Shown piece by piece: positions 50,690 through 60,144 of a stretch of DNA of 64,000 nt; within the stretch, counting starts at the first letter, position 1, and each line of letters starts with the position of its first letter. The position numbers were made by a program, and so were the translations under genes. The notes below the pieces were generated by a model. That model did no database searches and was not told where the DNA came from. It saw only the letters and a list, made by a program, of their open reading frames with translations. The DNA is from Bradyrhizobiaceae bacterium PARB1 (GTDB taxonomy: Bacteria > Pseudomonadota > Alphaproteobacteria > Rhizobiales > Xanthobacteraceae), in NCBI GenBank assembly GCA_002256345.1, contig NKIY01000006.1, positions 1 through 64,000 on the forward strand. The letters run 5' to 3'.

Positions 50690-51506
50690 AGCCCAGGTTC
50701 GCCACCACCTCTGCTGCAATTCGTTCGGGAGATGCTTTTGGGAACAGCAGTCGCTTGCCACAGGCCTGCTGAATATCGAGATAGTCAAGCCGATAGAATT
50801 GCGCGCGAATTTCGCTGCCCGACAATCGATGCCGAAGGCTCCCGCGATAGCTTTCGAGGGGAACGAGCTTGAATCCTGAATAACGGCATCGCGGACTTCG
50901 CTGCTGAACAGCGCGAATTGCGCCATGTCGAGGATGATTTCCTTGTCGGTAACTAATTGCAGTCGTCGGTAGAAAAAATTGCGTTCGGCGATGAGATATT
51001 CCGACTCGTCCCGGTCGCCCGTTCACCAAAGACGATCTCATAGCCGTGCTCGCAATGCTCGATAAACTGCAGAAGCATTTCCGGCGGATACTCGAAATCC
51101 GTGTCGACGAAGATGAAGCAGTCGCCGGTTGAATTCCGCGGGCCGCATTCAAGCGATCGCTGATAGCCTACGTTTAGGCTGATGGTGATCACGCATATTT
51201 CCGGCCACTGCTCGCGCGGCGAAAGTATTTCCGGCAAGGTGCCGTCGGTGTAGGCGTTGTTCAGGAAAGTGGCCACTACGCGATATCGATCGGAGACTTG
51301 GCGAATCACAGGTAGCAGGCGCTGGAAGAACAGTGTGATTACGCTCTGCTCATTGTAGAGAGGCACAGGATGGTCAGCTGCTTCCCGCCAGTTTGCTGAT
51401 CTGTTGTGTCGTGGAGGGAACGTGTGGCCAGTTGCTCGTTCACGATTTCGATACCGAAATTCAGCGTTGGAGGCACTGTGCACAGATGGTAGTCAACGAG
51501 CTTCAT
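50690..51506 (-). pseudogene. Family 2 glycosyltransferase (DPM1/PgaC-like), frameshifted
   Basis: An ATG at 51506 opens MKLVDYHLCTVPPTLNFGIE, which runs to about 51370. The GT2 catalytic domain then continues in a different frame: VPLYNEQSVITLFFQRLLPVIRQV, NVGYQRSLECGPRNSTGDCFIFVDTDFEYPPEMLLQFIE. A further shift near 51010 leads to SEYLIAERNFFYRRLQLVTD, and another near 50875 to LESYRGSLRHRLSGSEIRAQ and ACGKRLLFPKASPERIAAEVVANLG. At least three frameshifts are needed, and the N-A-Y-T-D-G-T donor segment is also altered. It therefore cannot encode a full enzyme. The last segment might belong to a different protein. Confidence 0.7.
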
Positions 51507-51623
51507 GCGGCGCGGCCATTCGTTAGGGCATGAGCCAATTTCGCCGTTGCAATAATATCGAAATAACGCAATAACTGGTAGTATACCTTAAAGTCCTGAT
51601 TATTCAAATGGATAGGCGTTCTT

Positions 51624-52841
51624 ATGCGGCCATCTAAAGTGCCTAACTATCGCAGTCATCTTTCTCCCTGGTTTCAGCCGCTCAATCTTGTTGTCAACCG
51701 CAAGTTGGCCCGTCGCCCCTTCCTCAATATTCTGATTCCGACGTTGCTTGTGTCCAAGATGTCCGGAGGGCCGAACACCATCCTGATTCTGGCGACCATG
51801 TTGGCGTCGCGCGGAATCAATGTGCGACTGATCTCCACGAACACGCCGGTGGATCCCGACAGCGTTGCGCTCGCCGCTCATTTGATGAAACTTTCTGGAA
51901 TCGATGCGCTGCCTGAAGGATTGGTCCTGATCGACGGCAACGATCGAAGCGTCGCCATCGAGATCGGCGCTGACGATTTGTTCATGGCGACCGCCTGGTG
52001 GACCGCGCAGATTGCAAAATATTCGGTTGGGCTGACCCGTCACACCAAATTCCTTTATATGATCCAGGACTGCGAAACGCTGCTGCATGCCTCGTCAACG
52101 GATTATGCGCTGACGCTCGAAACCTACGGGTTACCCCATGTCCCGATCATCAATACGCGAGTATTGCGCGATCACTTTGTCTCCACCAAGATCGGACAAT
52201 TTTCCGATCGCGCGTTCGCGAAGGAGGCAATAGTGTTTGAGCCCGCCGTCGATCGGGCGTTCTTCCATCCAATGCCGCGCAAAGCGCGGAAAGCGAAAAA
52301 CAAGCTGTTGTTCTATGCACGGCCTTTGTCCGGGCATCGTAATCTGTTTCAGTTGGGTGTGGCCGCGTTGCAGAAGCTCCTCGAGGAAAGGGTGATTTCT
52401 TCTGCCTCATGGGAGTTTCTGGCGCTAGGCAATGAGGCGCCGCTGCTGTCGCTTGGCAAAAGGGCAGTACTCGTCCCCCTTCCTTGGCAAGGGTTTGCGG
52501 AATATGCAAAAACCATGCGCGAGGCGGACGTATTGCTGTCGCTGATGCTATCTCCGCACCCCAGTTACCCGCCACTGGAAATGGCGGCATGCGGCCGTCC
52601 CGCAGTGACCAATACGTTTGGGGCGAAGACGGAGGAGGTTCTTGCCAAGCTTTCGCCGAACATCGTTGGTGCGGAGCCTACCATTGAAAGTATCGCGGAT
52701 CGGCTCGGTTTTGTGATGAACCGAGTCAACGCTACGCGATGGCGTGGAGATACCTTGTCATATCCTTCCACGTGGGACCAGAGTCTGAAGCCAATCCTGC
52801 CAAAGATCCTGGCGGCCATGGACGCGATCCGTGCTGGTTGA
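51624..52841 (+). CDS. WsaF-like glycosyltransferase
   Basis: A 405-residue GT-B-fold glycosyltransferase resembling the WsaF rhamnosyltransferase family. The N-terminal domain contains FLNILIPTLLVSKMSGGPNTILILATML, typical of that family. The middle has TAWWTAQIAKYSV and FLYMIQDCETLLH (the tyrosine-isoleucine-glutamine-aspartate block), and the C-terminal donor domain shows LLFYARPLSGHRNLFQLGVAAL, DVLLSLMLSPHPSYPPLEMAACGRPAVTNTF. WsaF transfers L-rhamnose from dTDP-rhamnose; here the donor could be any of the deoxyhexoses made by the locus. Its ATG at 51624 lies 118 bp past the decayed gene's start, which is divergent. The next gene begins 33 nt later. Confidence 0.85.
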   Translation: MRPSKVPNYRSHLSPWFQPLNLVVNRKLARRPFLNILIPTLLVSKMSGGPNTILILATMLASRGINVRLISTNTPVDPDSVALAAHLMKLSGIDALPEGLVLIDGNDRSVAIEIGADDLFMATAWWTAQIAKYSVGLTRHTKFLYMIQDCETLLHASSTDYALTLETYGLPHVPIINTRVLRDHFVSTKIGQFSDRAFAKEAIVFEPAVDRAFFHPMPRKARKAKNKLLFYARPLSGHRNLFQLGVAALQKLLEERVISSASWEFLALGNEAPLLSLGKRAVLVPLPWQGFAEYAKTMREADVLLSLMLSPHPSYPPLEMAACGRPAVTNTFGAKTEEVLAKLSPNIVGAEPTIESIADRLGFVMNRVNATRWRGDTLSYPSTWDQSLKPILPKILAAMDAIRAG

Positions 52842-52874
52842 TCCTCCCGCCTTTCGATAGGTGATTATCTTGCC

Positions 52875-55800
52875 ATGACCCTGACCTATCCAGAAGTACG
52901 CGCGGGCCAGATTGCCGAGCGCCGACAAAGCCAGAGCTTCCGCCAGGTTCCGGGCCTGTTGTGCTACGTGTCGACGGTCTGGAACACACCGCGACCGTTC
53001 CTGCGGGCGCTGGCGGAATCTGTATGTGCCCAGGACGGCGGACAATTCTTCGAGTGGCTGGTGCTGGACAACGGCACCAGCGATCCCGAGACGCTGGTCG
53101 AACTGCAGGAGATCGCTAAGCTTCCCTTCGTCCGGTTCCACCGCGTCAAGGAAAATCTCGGTATCATTGGCGGGATGCGCTGGGTACTCGAGGCGGCCAC
53201 TGCGCAGTACATCCTGCCGCTCGATTCCGACGATCTGCTGACTCCCGACTGCACGCTCGCGATGACGCGTGCGATCGTCACCGGCAACTATCCGGCGTTG
53301 CTTTACAGCGACGAAGACCTGCTCGACGGTGATCGTTATTTCAACGCCTATTACAAGTCCGATTTCGATCCGGTGCTGTTCGTCAATTCCTGCTACATTG
53401 CGCATCTGTGCGCCATCGATCGGGCGCGCGCGCTGGAGCTGGGATGCTATTCGGATGCTCAAACCGAGGGATCTCATGATTGGGATAGCTTCACCCGTTT
53501 CATGAATGCCGGCCATACGCCGGTGCATGTTCCAGACTTAGTCTATTCGTGGCGGGTCCACCAGCAGTCGACCAGCGGCAACATAGCGTCGAAGCCGTTC
53601 GTTTTTAATTCGCAGAAGCGGGTGCTGCAGCGGTTCATCGATTCCCGCCCCCGCCCGCAGGATTTTGAAGTGGTGCCGAGTCCGCTGTTCGAGGGCTCAC
53701 CTGACTGGTGGATTCGCCGTACATCGGTGGCAGGCACGAAGCTGTTGTCGATCGTGGTCTCGCCCGACCCGGTTGTGTCTCTGGAGATCAAGCTGCCCGC
53801 GGAAGTACAGCACGACGTAGCGATGCTGTCTGCTGGAGCGGATGTGCAGGCACTTCTGCGCCTCCTCAATGCGTCCGACTCCTCCGCCGAACTCATCCAT
53901 ATCGTTCATGCAGCCGCTGCCATCGAACGCGAGGAATGGCTGCTGGATGCGGTGGGGCAACTTGAGTTGTTTCCCGATGCGGTCATGATCGGCGGTATCG
54001 TGCACGACGGCACGCAGATAACGTCGGCTTCCAATCTGCTGGGATTTGGCCGCGGCTATGATAGCCCGGATGCCGGTCGCAGCCTTGATGATACTGGCTA
54101 TCTCGGTGCACAGATGAAGAAGCAGCGATCCGCCGGCGCCGTGTCGCAGGTCCATTGTATCGTGAAACGGGACTTTCTGATTGAGGCGCTGAAAGCCGGC
54201 GCGGCCGGGGTGGGGTCGCTGCTGGCGCTCGCGTTGTGGCTCGGCGCACAGGCGCGCGATAATGGACAGCGTGTGATCTTTTCGCCGTTCTTCCGGTGCC
54301 GGATGGATGCACTGCCAGAGGCGGCTGTGAGCCAGGCAGAGATTTTTGCGATTCTGTCGATGTATCGCCATCGTGTGCCCGAGACCGAACTTTATTCCCG
54401 GCATCTCGGATTGTCGCGGGCCACTGCCTATACCGCGCTTTTGCCGGAGGAGCGGGCAGCGCAGAGCTTCGCGCCAGATGCCGAAAAGCCTGAATATTCA
54501 TTGTGGTTGAGCCAGGAAATTGAGGTCCGACGGATTCGTTACCCGCTTCCTGCGGTGCGGCCGTCTTTGGCGGTGCTGACTACCGTTTATCCTCGGACGA
54601 ATGCCGTCTTGTTGGCAGAACTCTCGGAATGCCTGCGTCATCAGGTACTGCCGTTTTCGGAATGGATCATCGTCGCGCACGGCTCATTACCCGCAGAGCT
54701 CGATGAGATGTTGTCGCGCATCGCGACCGGTACCAATATCGATGTCGTGCGCGTTGCCGAGAATCTTTCGATCATGCGGGCGATGAAACATGCTTTCGAC
54801 CTTGCGACGTCCGACTATGTCATTCCCGTTGATTCCGATGATCTGCTGACGAGCGATGCGTTGCATATTTTCGCTTCGGTAATAGCGCATAAGCCGCATG
54901 CGGATTTGATCTATTCCGACGAGGATTTACTGATCGACGGCCAGCCGCGCCACCCATATTGTCGCCCGGATTTCGATCCCGTGCTGAACGATGAGACCTC
55001 CTATATCTGGCATCTCAACGCGATCCACCGCGAGAAAGGAATCATCCTGGGGGTATTCACCGACGAGTTGGCCACGTGGACGCACGACTGGGATACCGCG
55101 CAACGCATGCAAGCGGCGAACGCCTGCATCGTCCATGTTCCGGAGGTCCTATATCATTGGCGCCAGCATCCGGTATCGCTGTCGAATTCCGGCACTGGCA
55201 ATACCGAGCAGATGAAATCGGTTCGCCATGTTCTGGAATGCAGGATCGCGCGGATGGCGCGGCCTGTCGAATTTGCGATCGTCGATTTTCCGATCAGCCG
55301 TGGTGGCCTAATTCCGGAGCTCTATATTGCCCGGAGCCAAACCGAGGCGATATCAGTTGTGGTGATTGCTTCTGATATGGACGCTAGTGGTGCGACGATG
55401 CATGAGACCTCTATGATCGGAGCGGGGCCGGCAGACGGGGGGACGTCACATGTCACCTTTGGTGAGGCACTTCGCGCTGCATTGGAAATCGGTAACGACT
55501 TTATCGGATTTGTGAGCCACGACGTCCAGTTGGACTGGTCGGCGGTGTTGATCGAGGCAAGCCGTTTGTTCGAACTGCACGAGGACCTCGCGGCTGTCGG
55601 AGGCCGGTTGATCGGCGATGATGGATGTGTTGCGGAAGCGTGTTTTGTGACCATGCCTGATGGCAGCCTGCTGTCGCCCCAAGTTGGCCTTGCGGCCGGT
55701 GATCCCGGGCCGTTTGCACTGGCCTTGAAGCCGCATTCGGTGGCTGTGCCCAGTCCGCGCCTGGCATTTTTCTCGAGGACTTTTATCCTGGAAAATCGTG

Positions 55801-56015
55801 ATGCTCTTACAGCGTGCCTGACCCGCGATGAGTTTATTCTGCTCGCGAGCCGGCTTGCCTCTGCGCAGGGGGGGCGGGTGGCATTTTCTCCGCTCGTCTC
55901 GGCGCGTATTCGAGGTACGGAGCGTCGAACACTCATGCCTATTGGAAGCATGGGTGTTTTTTCGCCGAATCTTGGCCTTTCTGCTTTCGCTGCAGCGACC
56001 CGTTGGTACGTTTGA
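52875..56015 (+). CDS. Double-domain family 2 glycosyltransferase, 1046 aa
   Basis: A large cytoplasmic protein with two GT-A catalytic domains. The first (about residues 28-270) carries YVSTVWNTPRPFLRALAESV, a D-N-G nucleotide loop, the metal motif LPLDSDDLL at 115-122 and YSDEDLLDGD. The second (about 550-770) repeats the plan: VLTTVYPRTNAVLLAELSECL, NLSIMRAMKHAFDLATSDY, VIPVDSDDLL near 653 and YSDEDLLIDGQPRHPYCRPDFDP. The regions after each domain (about 290-520 and 810-1046) are related in character and may be degenerate GT2 units. Both active sites look intact, so the protein may add two different sugars, like a bifunctional O-antigen polymerising transferase. It is 33 nt after the WsaF-like gene. 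Confidence 0.9.
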   Translation: MTLTYPEVRAGQIAERRQSQSFRQVPGLLCYVSTVWNTPRPFLRALAESVCAQDGGQFFEWLVLDNGTSDPETLVELQEIAKLPFVRFHRVKENLGIIGGMRWVLEAATAQYILPLDSDDLLTPDCTLAMTRAIVTGNYPALLYSDEDLLDGDRYFNAYYKSDFDPVLFVNSCYIAHLCAIDRARALELGCYSDAQTEGSHDWDSFTRFMNAGHTPVHVPDLVYSWRVHQQSTSGNIASKPFVFNSQKRVLQRFIDSRPRPQDFEVVPSPLFEGSPDWWIRRTSVAGTKLLSIVVSPDPVVSLEIKLPAEVQHDVAMLSAGADVQALLRLLNASDSSAELIHIVHAAAAIEREEWLLDAVGQLELFPDAVMIGGIVHDGTQITSASNLLGFGRGYDSPDAGRSLDDTGYLGAQMKKQRSAGAVSQVHCIVKRDFLIEALKAGAAGVGSLLALALWLGAQARDNGQRVIFSPFFRCRMDALPEAAVSQAEIFAILSMYRHRVPETELYSRHLGLSRATAYTALLPEERAAQSFAPDAEKPEYSLWLSQEIEVRRIRYPLPAVRPSLAVLTTVYPRTNAVLLAELSECLRHQVLPFSEWIIVAHGSLPAELDEMLSRIATGTNIDVVRVAENLSIMRAMKHAFDLATSDYVIPVDSDDLLTSDALHIFASVIAHKPHADLIYSDEDLLIDGQPRHPYCRPDFDPVLNDETSYIWHLNAIHREKGIILGVFTDELATWTHDWDTAQRMQAANACIVHVPEVLYHWRQHPVSLSNSGTGNTEQMKSVRHVLECRIARMARPVEFAIVDFPISRGGLIPELYIARSQTEAISVVVIASDMDASGATMHETSMIGAGPADGGTSHVTFGEALRAALEIGNDFIGFVSHDVQLDWSAVLIEASRLFELHEDLAAVGGRLIGDDGCVAEACFVTMPDGSLLSPQVGLAAGDPGPFALALKPHSVAVPSPRLAFFSRTFILENRDALTACLTRDEFILLASRLASAQGGRVAFSPLVSARIRGTERRTLMPIGSMGVFSPNLGLSAFAAATRWYV

Positions 56016-56027
56016 GGTCAAGTGTGT

Positions 56028-56918
56028 ATGGAGATACGCGCGCTGAAGCTCGACAGCGGTGACCCCGCCGACGTTGCAGTGATTCATCTGGCACGCGGCG
56101 CCAATCCGCCTGCTGCGCTGGAGCACTTCCTGAAAAGTTATCAGTTGCATCCAGCGGGGTTCCAGCATCAGCTTATTGTCGCGTTCAAGGGATATGACGA
56201 TCCTCAATCACTACAGCGGCATATCGATTTAGCGTTGGCCGTTGGCGCGACGCCGCTGTTGCTCGACAAGGATGATGGTTTTGACCTGGCGGCCTATCGG
56301 CGTTCGGCAGAATTGCTTCAGCACGAATACATTGTATGCGTGAACTCCTTCAGCGAAATTCTCATCGATGGCTGGCTGGGACTTTTGTTAAGGGCGCTGC
56401 TGATGCCAGGGATGGGGTTGGTTGGTGCAACCGGATCGTGGGAAAGCATCAGCAGTACGACATTCCGGGGCCTGTTGGTGCATCCGAACCGGACACAGCG
56501 TTGGAATCCATCGGTTTTGGCGCGCGGCGTGAAAGAGTATTTTGTTTTTCCTCGGTTTCCCAATGTTCATGTCCGTTCCAACGGTTTCGCTATCCGCCGA
56601 TTGGACTTTCTCGGCATACAATGGCCGGATGATCTTGAGCACAAGGAAAGCCTTCATGCATTGGAAAGCGGCTGTTCTGGATTCACGCGGCAGATTCAGG
56701 CCAAGGGCTTGAAGGTTGCCGTTGTGGGCGCCGATGGAAAGATTTACCCACCTTCCGAATGGTCGCAGTCGCGGACGTTTCGCTCTGGAAATCAGGAAAA
56801 TCTACTGCTGGCCGACAATCGAACCCGAGATTTTTCAAAAGGTGACCCTGAGATACGGAACTGGCTGAGCCTGACGACCTGGAACACTCCTGATACCCCA
56901 TCCAAGGACCGTTCGTGA
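56028..56918 (+). CDS. Glycan-locus protein of unknown family, possible glycosyltransferase
   Basis: A 296-residue cytoplasmic protein. It contains VAVIHLARGANPPAALEHFLKSYQLHPAGFQHQLIVAFKGYDD, then LLDKDDGFDLAAYRRSAELLQHEYIVCVNSFSEILIDGWLGLLLRAL and GMGLVGATGSWESIS. The order (loop, D-x-D-like D-K-D-D-G, then V-N-S-F and W-L) resembles GT-A fold proteins with a variant metal site, but I cannot name the family. A GTG at 56022 gives a two-residue longer form; the ATG at 56028 is preferred for ribosome-site spacing (GAGG 10 nt upstream). Its stop overlaps the next start (TGATG), so it is part of the operon. Confidence 0.75.
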   Translation: MEIRALKLDSGDPADVAVIHLARGANPPAALEHFLKSYQLHPAGFQHQLIVAFKGYDDPQSLQRHIDLALAVGATPLLLDKDDGFDLAAYRRSAELLQHEYIVCVNSFSEILIDGWLGLLLRALLMPGMGLVGATGSWESISSTTFRGLLVHPNRTQRWNPSVLARGVKEYFVFPRFPNVHVRSNGFAIRRLDFLGIQWPDDLEHKESLHALESGCSGFTRQIQAKGLKVAVVGADGKIYPPSEWSQSRTFRSGNQENLLLADNRTRDFSKGDPEIRNWLSLTTWNTPDTPSKDRS

Positions 56919-58036
56919 TGCCTGCTTCAAGAATAGCTCTCCGTTTCTTCGCGCCTTTTGACGTCCAGAGCGGGCTCGGCACTGGCGCGCGTGCGATTTA
57001 CCGGGCGCTGCAGCAGGCCCCCGTCGAGCTCACTCTGTCGACCTATAATATCGGTAATGAGGTTCATCCAAGGGCACCGTTCAGCGCGCCGGAGCCGATG
57101 CTACCGCTCGGACAAACCAACGCGGCTGACATCACGGTCGGTTTCCAGAACGCAGATGGGTTCGATGTCTTCCTGCAGCACACAGGACAGGCGTTTCTCG
57201 GCGCCGCCCGCAAGCGGGTCGCGCATTGGGTGTGGGAGCTTTCCGAATTCCAGCAGCGCTGGGCCAGATACACGCCGCCCCTCGACGAAGTATGGGTGCC
57301 ATCTGCTTTCGTGCGCGATGCCATTGCCGGTCCCTTGGCCTGTCCTGTGCAAGTGGTGCCGTATCCTGTCAGTGTTAGCGCGCCGGCGCCGACGCGATTT
57401 CGCGAACGATTCGAAATATCACCCGACGAGTTCGTGATGTGTACCATGTTCGATGCTTCGAGCTTCGTGGAGCGCAAGAACCCGCTGCCGCTGTTCAAGG
57501 CTTTGCAGACGTTGCGTGCACGCGGCGTGCCAGCCCGCCTGATCGTCAAGGTCACGCATCCGCATTTGCTGGCGGATTACTTCAAGTCGAAAGGCTTCGA
57601 CGCCAGCGATATTGAAGCACTCACGATCTTTAATGAGAGTCTCGATCATGCGAGCGTGCTCGGTTTGATCAACGAATCGGATTGTCTCGTTAGTACGCAT
57701 CGCTCCGAAGGCTTCGGTCTCACCGTCGCGGAGGCGCTGATGCTCGGCAAGCCGGTGGTAGCGACCGACTATGCCGGCACCCGTGATTTTCTGACTGAGG
57801 CGACGGGATTTCCAGTACCGCATGGGATGGTCGCCATCGAGAGCGATCTCGGCCCCTATCGCGCCGGCTGTCTGTGGGCCGATATTGACCAGGGCGCACT
57901 GATCGAGCGATTACTGGAAGTGGCCGGAAATCTTGCGATGGCGCGAGCCCGAGGCGCGCGCGGTCGGCAATTCATTCTCGATAACTTCTCTCCCGCAGCG
58001 GTGGCGGCGTCGCTGGTCAGCCGCGGGCTGGTCTAG
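56918..58036 (+). CDS. Family 4 glycosyltransferase
   Basis: A 372-residue GT-B glycosyltransferase (GT4, glycogen-synthase-like superfamily). The N-terminal domain starts IALRFFAPFDVQSGLGTGARAIYRAL, with the acceptor-side glycine loop. The donor domain shows FDASSFVERKNPLPLFKALQTLRARG and the signature VSTHRSEGFGLTVAEALMLGKPVVATDYAGTRDFLT, in which the E-G-F-G-L-x-x-x-E-A motif binds the nucleotide-sugar phosphates. It is related to the C-terminal domain of the large protein starting at 61606. The start overlaps the preceding stop by one base. Its last 20 bases overlap the convergent DUF5672-type gene. Confidence 0.92.
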   Translation: MPASRIALRFFAPFDVQSGLGTGARAIYRALQQAPVELTLSTYNIGNEVHPRAPFSAPEPMLPLGQTNAADITVGFQNADGFDVFLQHTGQAFLGAARKRVAHWVWELSEFQQRWARYTPPLDEVWVPSAFVRDAIAGPLACPVQVVPYPVSVSAPAPTRFRERFEISPDEFVMCTMFDASSFVERKNPLPLFKALQTLRARGVPARLIVKVTHPHLLADYFKSKGFDASDIEALTIFNESLDHASVLGLINESDCLVSTHRSEGFGLTVAEALMLGKPVVATDYAGTRDFLTEATGFPVPHGMVAIESDLGPYRAGCLWADIDQGALIERLLEVAGNLAMARARGARGRQFILDNFSPAAVAASLVSRGLV

Positions 58037-58859
58037 TCATGCCGCTGGTTACGGGGTCATCAGCCGCCAGCAGATGCGGTGTCCAGAACTGACGGGCGTC
58101 CTCAAAGCGGTACCAGGCGTGGCAGCCGAACGGCATGTGGCCGCCGCTGATCTTGAGCAGGAAATTAGGGTCGTATTCAAACGAAAAGCGATTGCCGACT
58201 TCCGGTGTCGCCACCCGAAACGAGGAATCTATCAGCGGCGCGAACACGCCCCAATAGACGTCCTCGTTCAACATGCCGTGCTCTTCGTAGTCGGACGGTG
58301 TCAAATGTTTTCGGTAGCGCCAAAGCCGGCTTGCGGCGTCGAAATTGCCCTCTAGCAGCCGGTCGCCAGCATGACGAAGTGTGGACTTGCGCGTTTTGAG
58401 GTGCCGGAGAAACGCCGAGACGCGACGCAGGCTGAACCCTCCATTGCCGCATCCGACGGGCGCGAATGGCCACGGATTGCCGGTGTACTGCCGGATCAAG
58501 TCCGGATACCAAGAGGCGCCGATATAGTCGTAGTCAGTCTCGCACCATTGCGTGAGTTCATCGCGAAACACCAGCGCATCCAGATGATAGATCAGGATAT
58601 GGCTGTGTTGGCTGAAGCGCTCGTAGAATTCCGGCAGTAACTGGAATTGATTGTAGCGCAGCAATGTCCCGAAACTCTCGTTGGGGAAAACCTCGTCATC
58701 GAGGCCGGGGACCGACCAGTCGAGCCGCTGAGGTTTGGCGAGCACGAGTCGGTAGTTGCCGAGGTAGCGCGTCAGATGCCGAAGCGACGTCTCGGAGAGT
58801 TCGTCGGTCTTCGCCTCGTGAACAGGCACAACCACGACAGGATTGATTGAACCGACCAT
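58017..58859 (-). CDS. DUF5672-type protein, probable glycosyltransferase
   Basis: A 280-residue cytoplasmic protein. It begins INPVVVVPVHEAKTDELSETSLRHLTRYLGNYRLVLAKP, continues HSHILIYHLDALVFRDELTQW, in which H-L-D-A takes the place of a D-x-D motif, and has the family blocks YIGASWYPD, PVGCGNGGFSLRRVSAFL and GMLNEDVYWGVFA. These are the landmarks of DUF5672, found in glycan loci and believed to be a GT-A-fold transferase. It converges on the GT4 gene with a 20-bp overlap and lies 63 nt downstream of the sugar-phosphate cyclase gene on the same strand, so the two could be co-expressed. Confidence 0.8.
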   Translation of the reverse strand: MVGSINPVVVVPVHEAKTDELSETSLRHLTRYLGNYRLVLAKPQRLDWSVPGLDDEVFPNESFGTLLRYNQFQLLPEFYERFSQHSHILIYHLDALVFRDELTQWCETDYDYIGASWYPDLIRQYTGNPWPFAPVGCGNGGFSLRRVSAFLRHLKTRKSTLRHAGDRLLEGNFDAASRLWRYRKHLTPSDYEEHGMLNEDVYWGVFAPLIDSSFRVATPEVGNRFSFEYDPNFLLKISGGHMPFGCHAWYRFEDARQFWTPHLLAADDPVTSGMTRPARG

Positions 58860-58921
58860 TGTTGATTCCGGGTATTTAGGACGTCATGTTACCGGCTCGT
58901 GGCCGATGCAACGGCCGCTTG

Positions 58922-60079
58922 CTAGTAGGTGCGACGGTTTCCGTTTTCGCGATTGGCCTCGATCGCGCGGAACAGAATGTCGCGCGTGATCCAGTAGCCG
59001 TGGTGATCGGCACTGCCCTGGCCCGGCACGCCGATAGTGCGCAGCAGGCCAGTGTAGGCGCGGTCGCTTAGGAAGTGCTTATCGTAGCGCACCTTGTTCC
59101 AAATATCGCCCAGCGATTGTTCATAGGGTACTGTGGTCGGAAGGCCGACCGCGGACAGGATCCGGTAGTGGGTATCGACGGTATCTTCGTCGGTCACGCC
59201 CATCAGCTTGCCAATTTCAGCCGAGACGCACATGCCGATCGCGATTGCTTCGCCGTGGAAGATGTCGCCGCCGGAGAGAAATTCGACGGCGTGGCCGACG
59301 GCATGGCCGTACTGCTTCACGGTCTCTTCGCGGTCGGAGTGAAGGCTGTCCGGCATCATGTCGATCTTCATCTTGACCGAACGGTTGACAGTTTCCGCAA
59401 GAAATTCCGGCTCGCCGAGGCGGTTATGATGCGACATCACGAAATCCAGGAATTCGCTGTCCTGACAAAGTCCGTGCTTGATCGATTCCGCAAGGCCGCA
59501 GCGGATCAGGCGTGGATTAAGGGTTCGCAACACGACGGGGTCGATCACGACATGGGAAGCCGGGTAGAAGCTGCCGATGAGATTTTTGCCGTGGCTGAAA
59601 TTCAGCGCCTGCTTGAAATCCAGCGAAGCGTCGACCTGCGCCAGCAGGCTGGTTGGCAGATGCACCAGGCCGATACCGCGATACAGTGTCGAAGCCAGGA
59701 AGCCGGCGAGATTGCTGACCAGACCGCCGCCGAGGCTAAAGACCACAGAGTGCTTGTCGATGCCATAGTCGAGCGCGTCCTGTACCAGCCGTGCATAGAT
59801 CTCGAAGGTTTTGGAGGATTCTTCCGCGGGTACGACGATAGAGTGGACCAGATGTCCGGCGCGCTCGATGCTGGCCAACACCGGCCGCAAGTAAAGTTTT
59901 TCGACGTTCTTGTCGGTGATCAGGAGATGCTTGGAATCCTTGCGGATATTGTCGAGAATACCCAAGCTGTCGAGATTCCACAGCCCGTTCGGTGCGACCG
60001 TTACCTTCGTCGTCATATTGTTGTCCGCGCGGAAGCTCGATGCGAGCGATACGGCGGCTGAGGGTTGTTCCATTTTCAT
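58922..60079 (-). CDS. AroB-family sugar-phosphate cyclase (2-deoxy-scyllo-inosose synthase-like)
   Basis: A 385-residue NAD- and zinc-dependent cyclase of the 3-dehydroquinate synthase superfamily. The NAD site reads VVFSLGGGLVSNLAGFLASTLYRGIGLVHLPTSLLAQVD. Where true dehydroquinate synthases have V-G-G-K-T-x-x-N, this protein has LDFKQALNFSHGKNLIGSF, and the K-Q-A-x-N core is the form seen in 2-deoxy-scyllo-inosose synthases. Zinc ligands are Glu in CGLAESIKHG and His in KQYGHAVGHAVEF and IFHGEAIAIGM. It would turn a hexose or heptulose phosphate into a carbocycle. A housekeeping aroB would sit with aroK, not with glycosyltransferases. The start is unsure: ATG 60079, 60073 or 60016. Confidence 0.85.
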   Translation of the reverse strand: MKMEQPSAAVSLASSFRADNNMTTKVTVAPNGLWNLDSLGILDNIRKDSKHLLITDKNVEKLYLRPVLASIERAGHLVHSIVVPAEESSKTFEIYARLVQDALDYGIDKHSVVFSLGGGLVSNLAGFLASTLYRGIGLVHLPTSLLAQVDASLDFKQALNFSHGKNLIGSFYPASHVVIDPVVLRTLNPRLIRCGLAESIKHGLCQDSEFLDFVMSHHNRLGEPEFLAETVNRSVKMKIDMMPDSLHSDREETVKQYGHAVGHAVEFLSGGDIFHGEAIAIGMCVSAEIGKLMGVTDEDTVDTHYRILSAVGLPTTVPYEQSLGDIWNKVRYDKHFLSDRAYTGLLRTIGVPGQGSADHHGYWITRDILFRAIEANRENGNRRTY

Positions 60080-60144
60080 CGAACTCAAACGCAACTGATG
60101 GGAAGGAGCAGGGCAGTCTGCACGTGGTCTGACATAGGGCTTTC

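Noticed and set aside
59075-60061. 328-codon plus-strand frame
   Set aside because: It is antisense to the AroB-family cyclase, which carries the family motifs.
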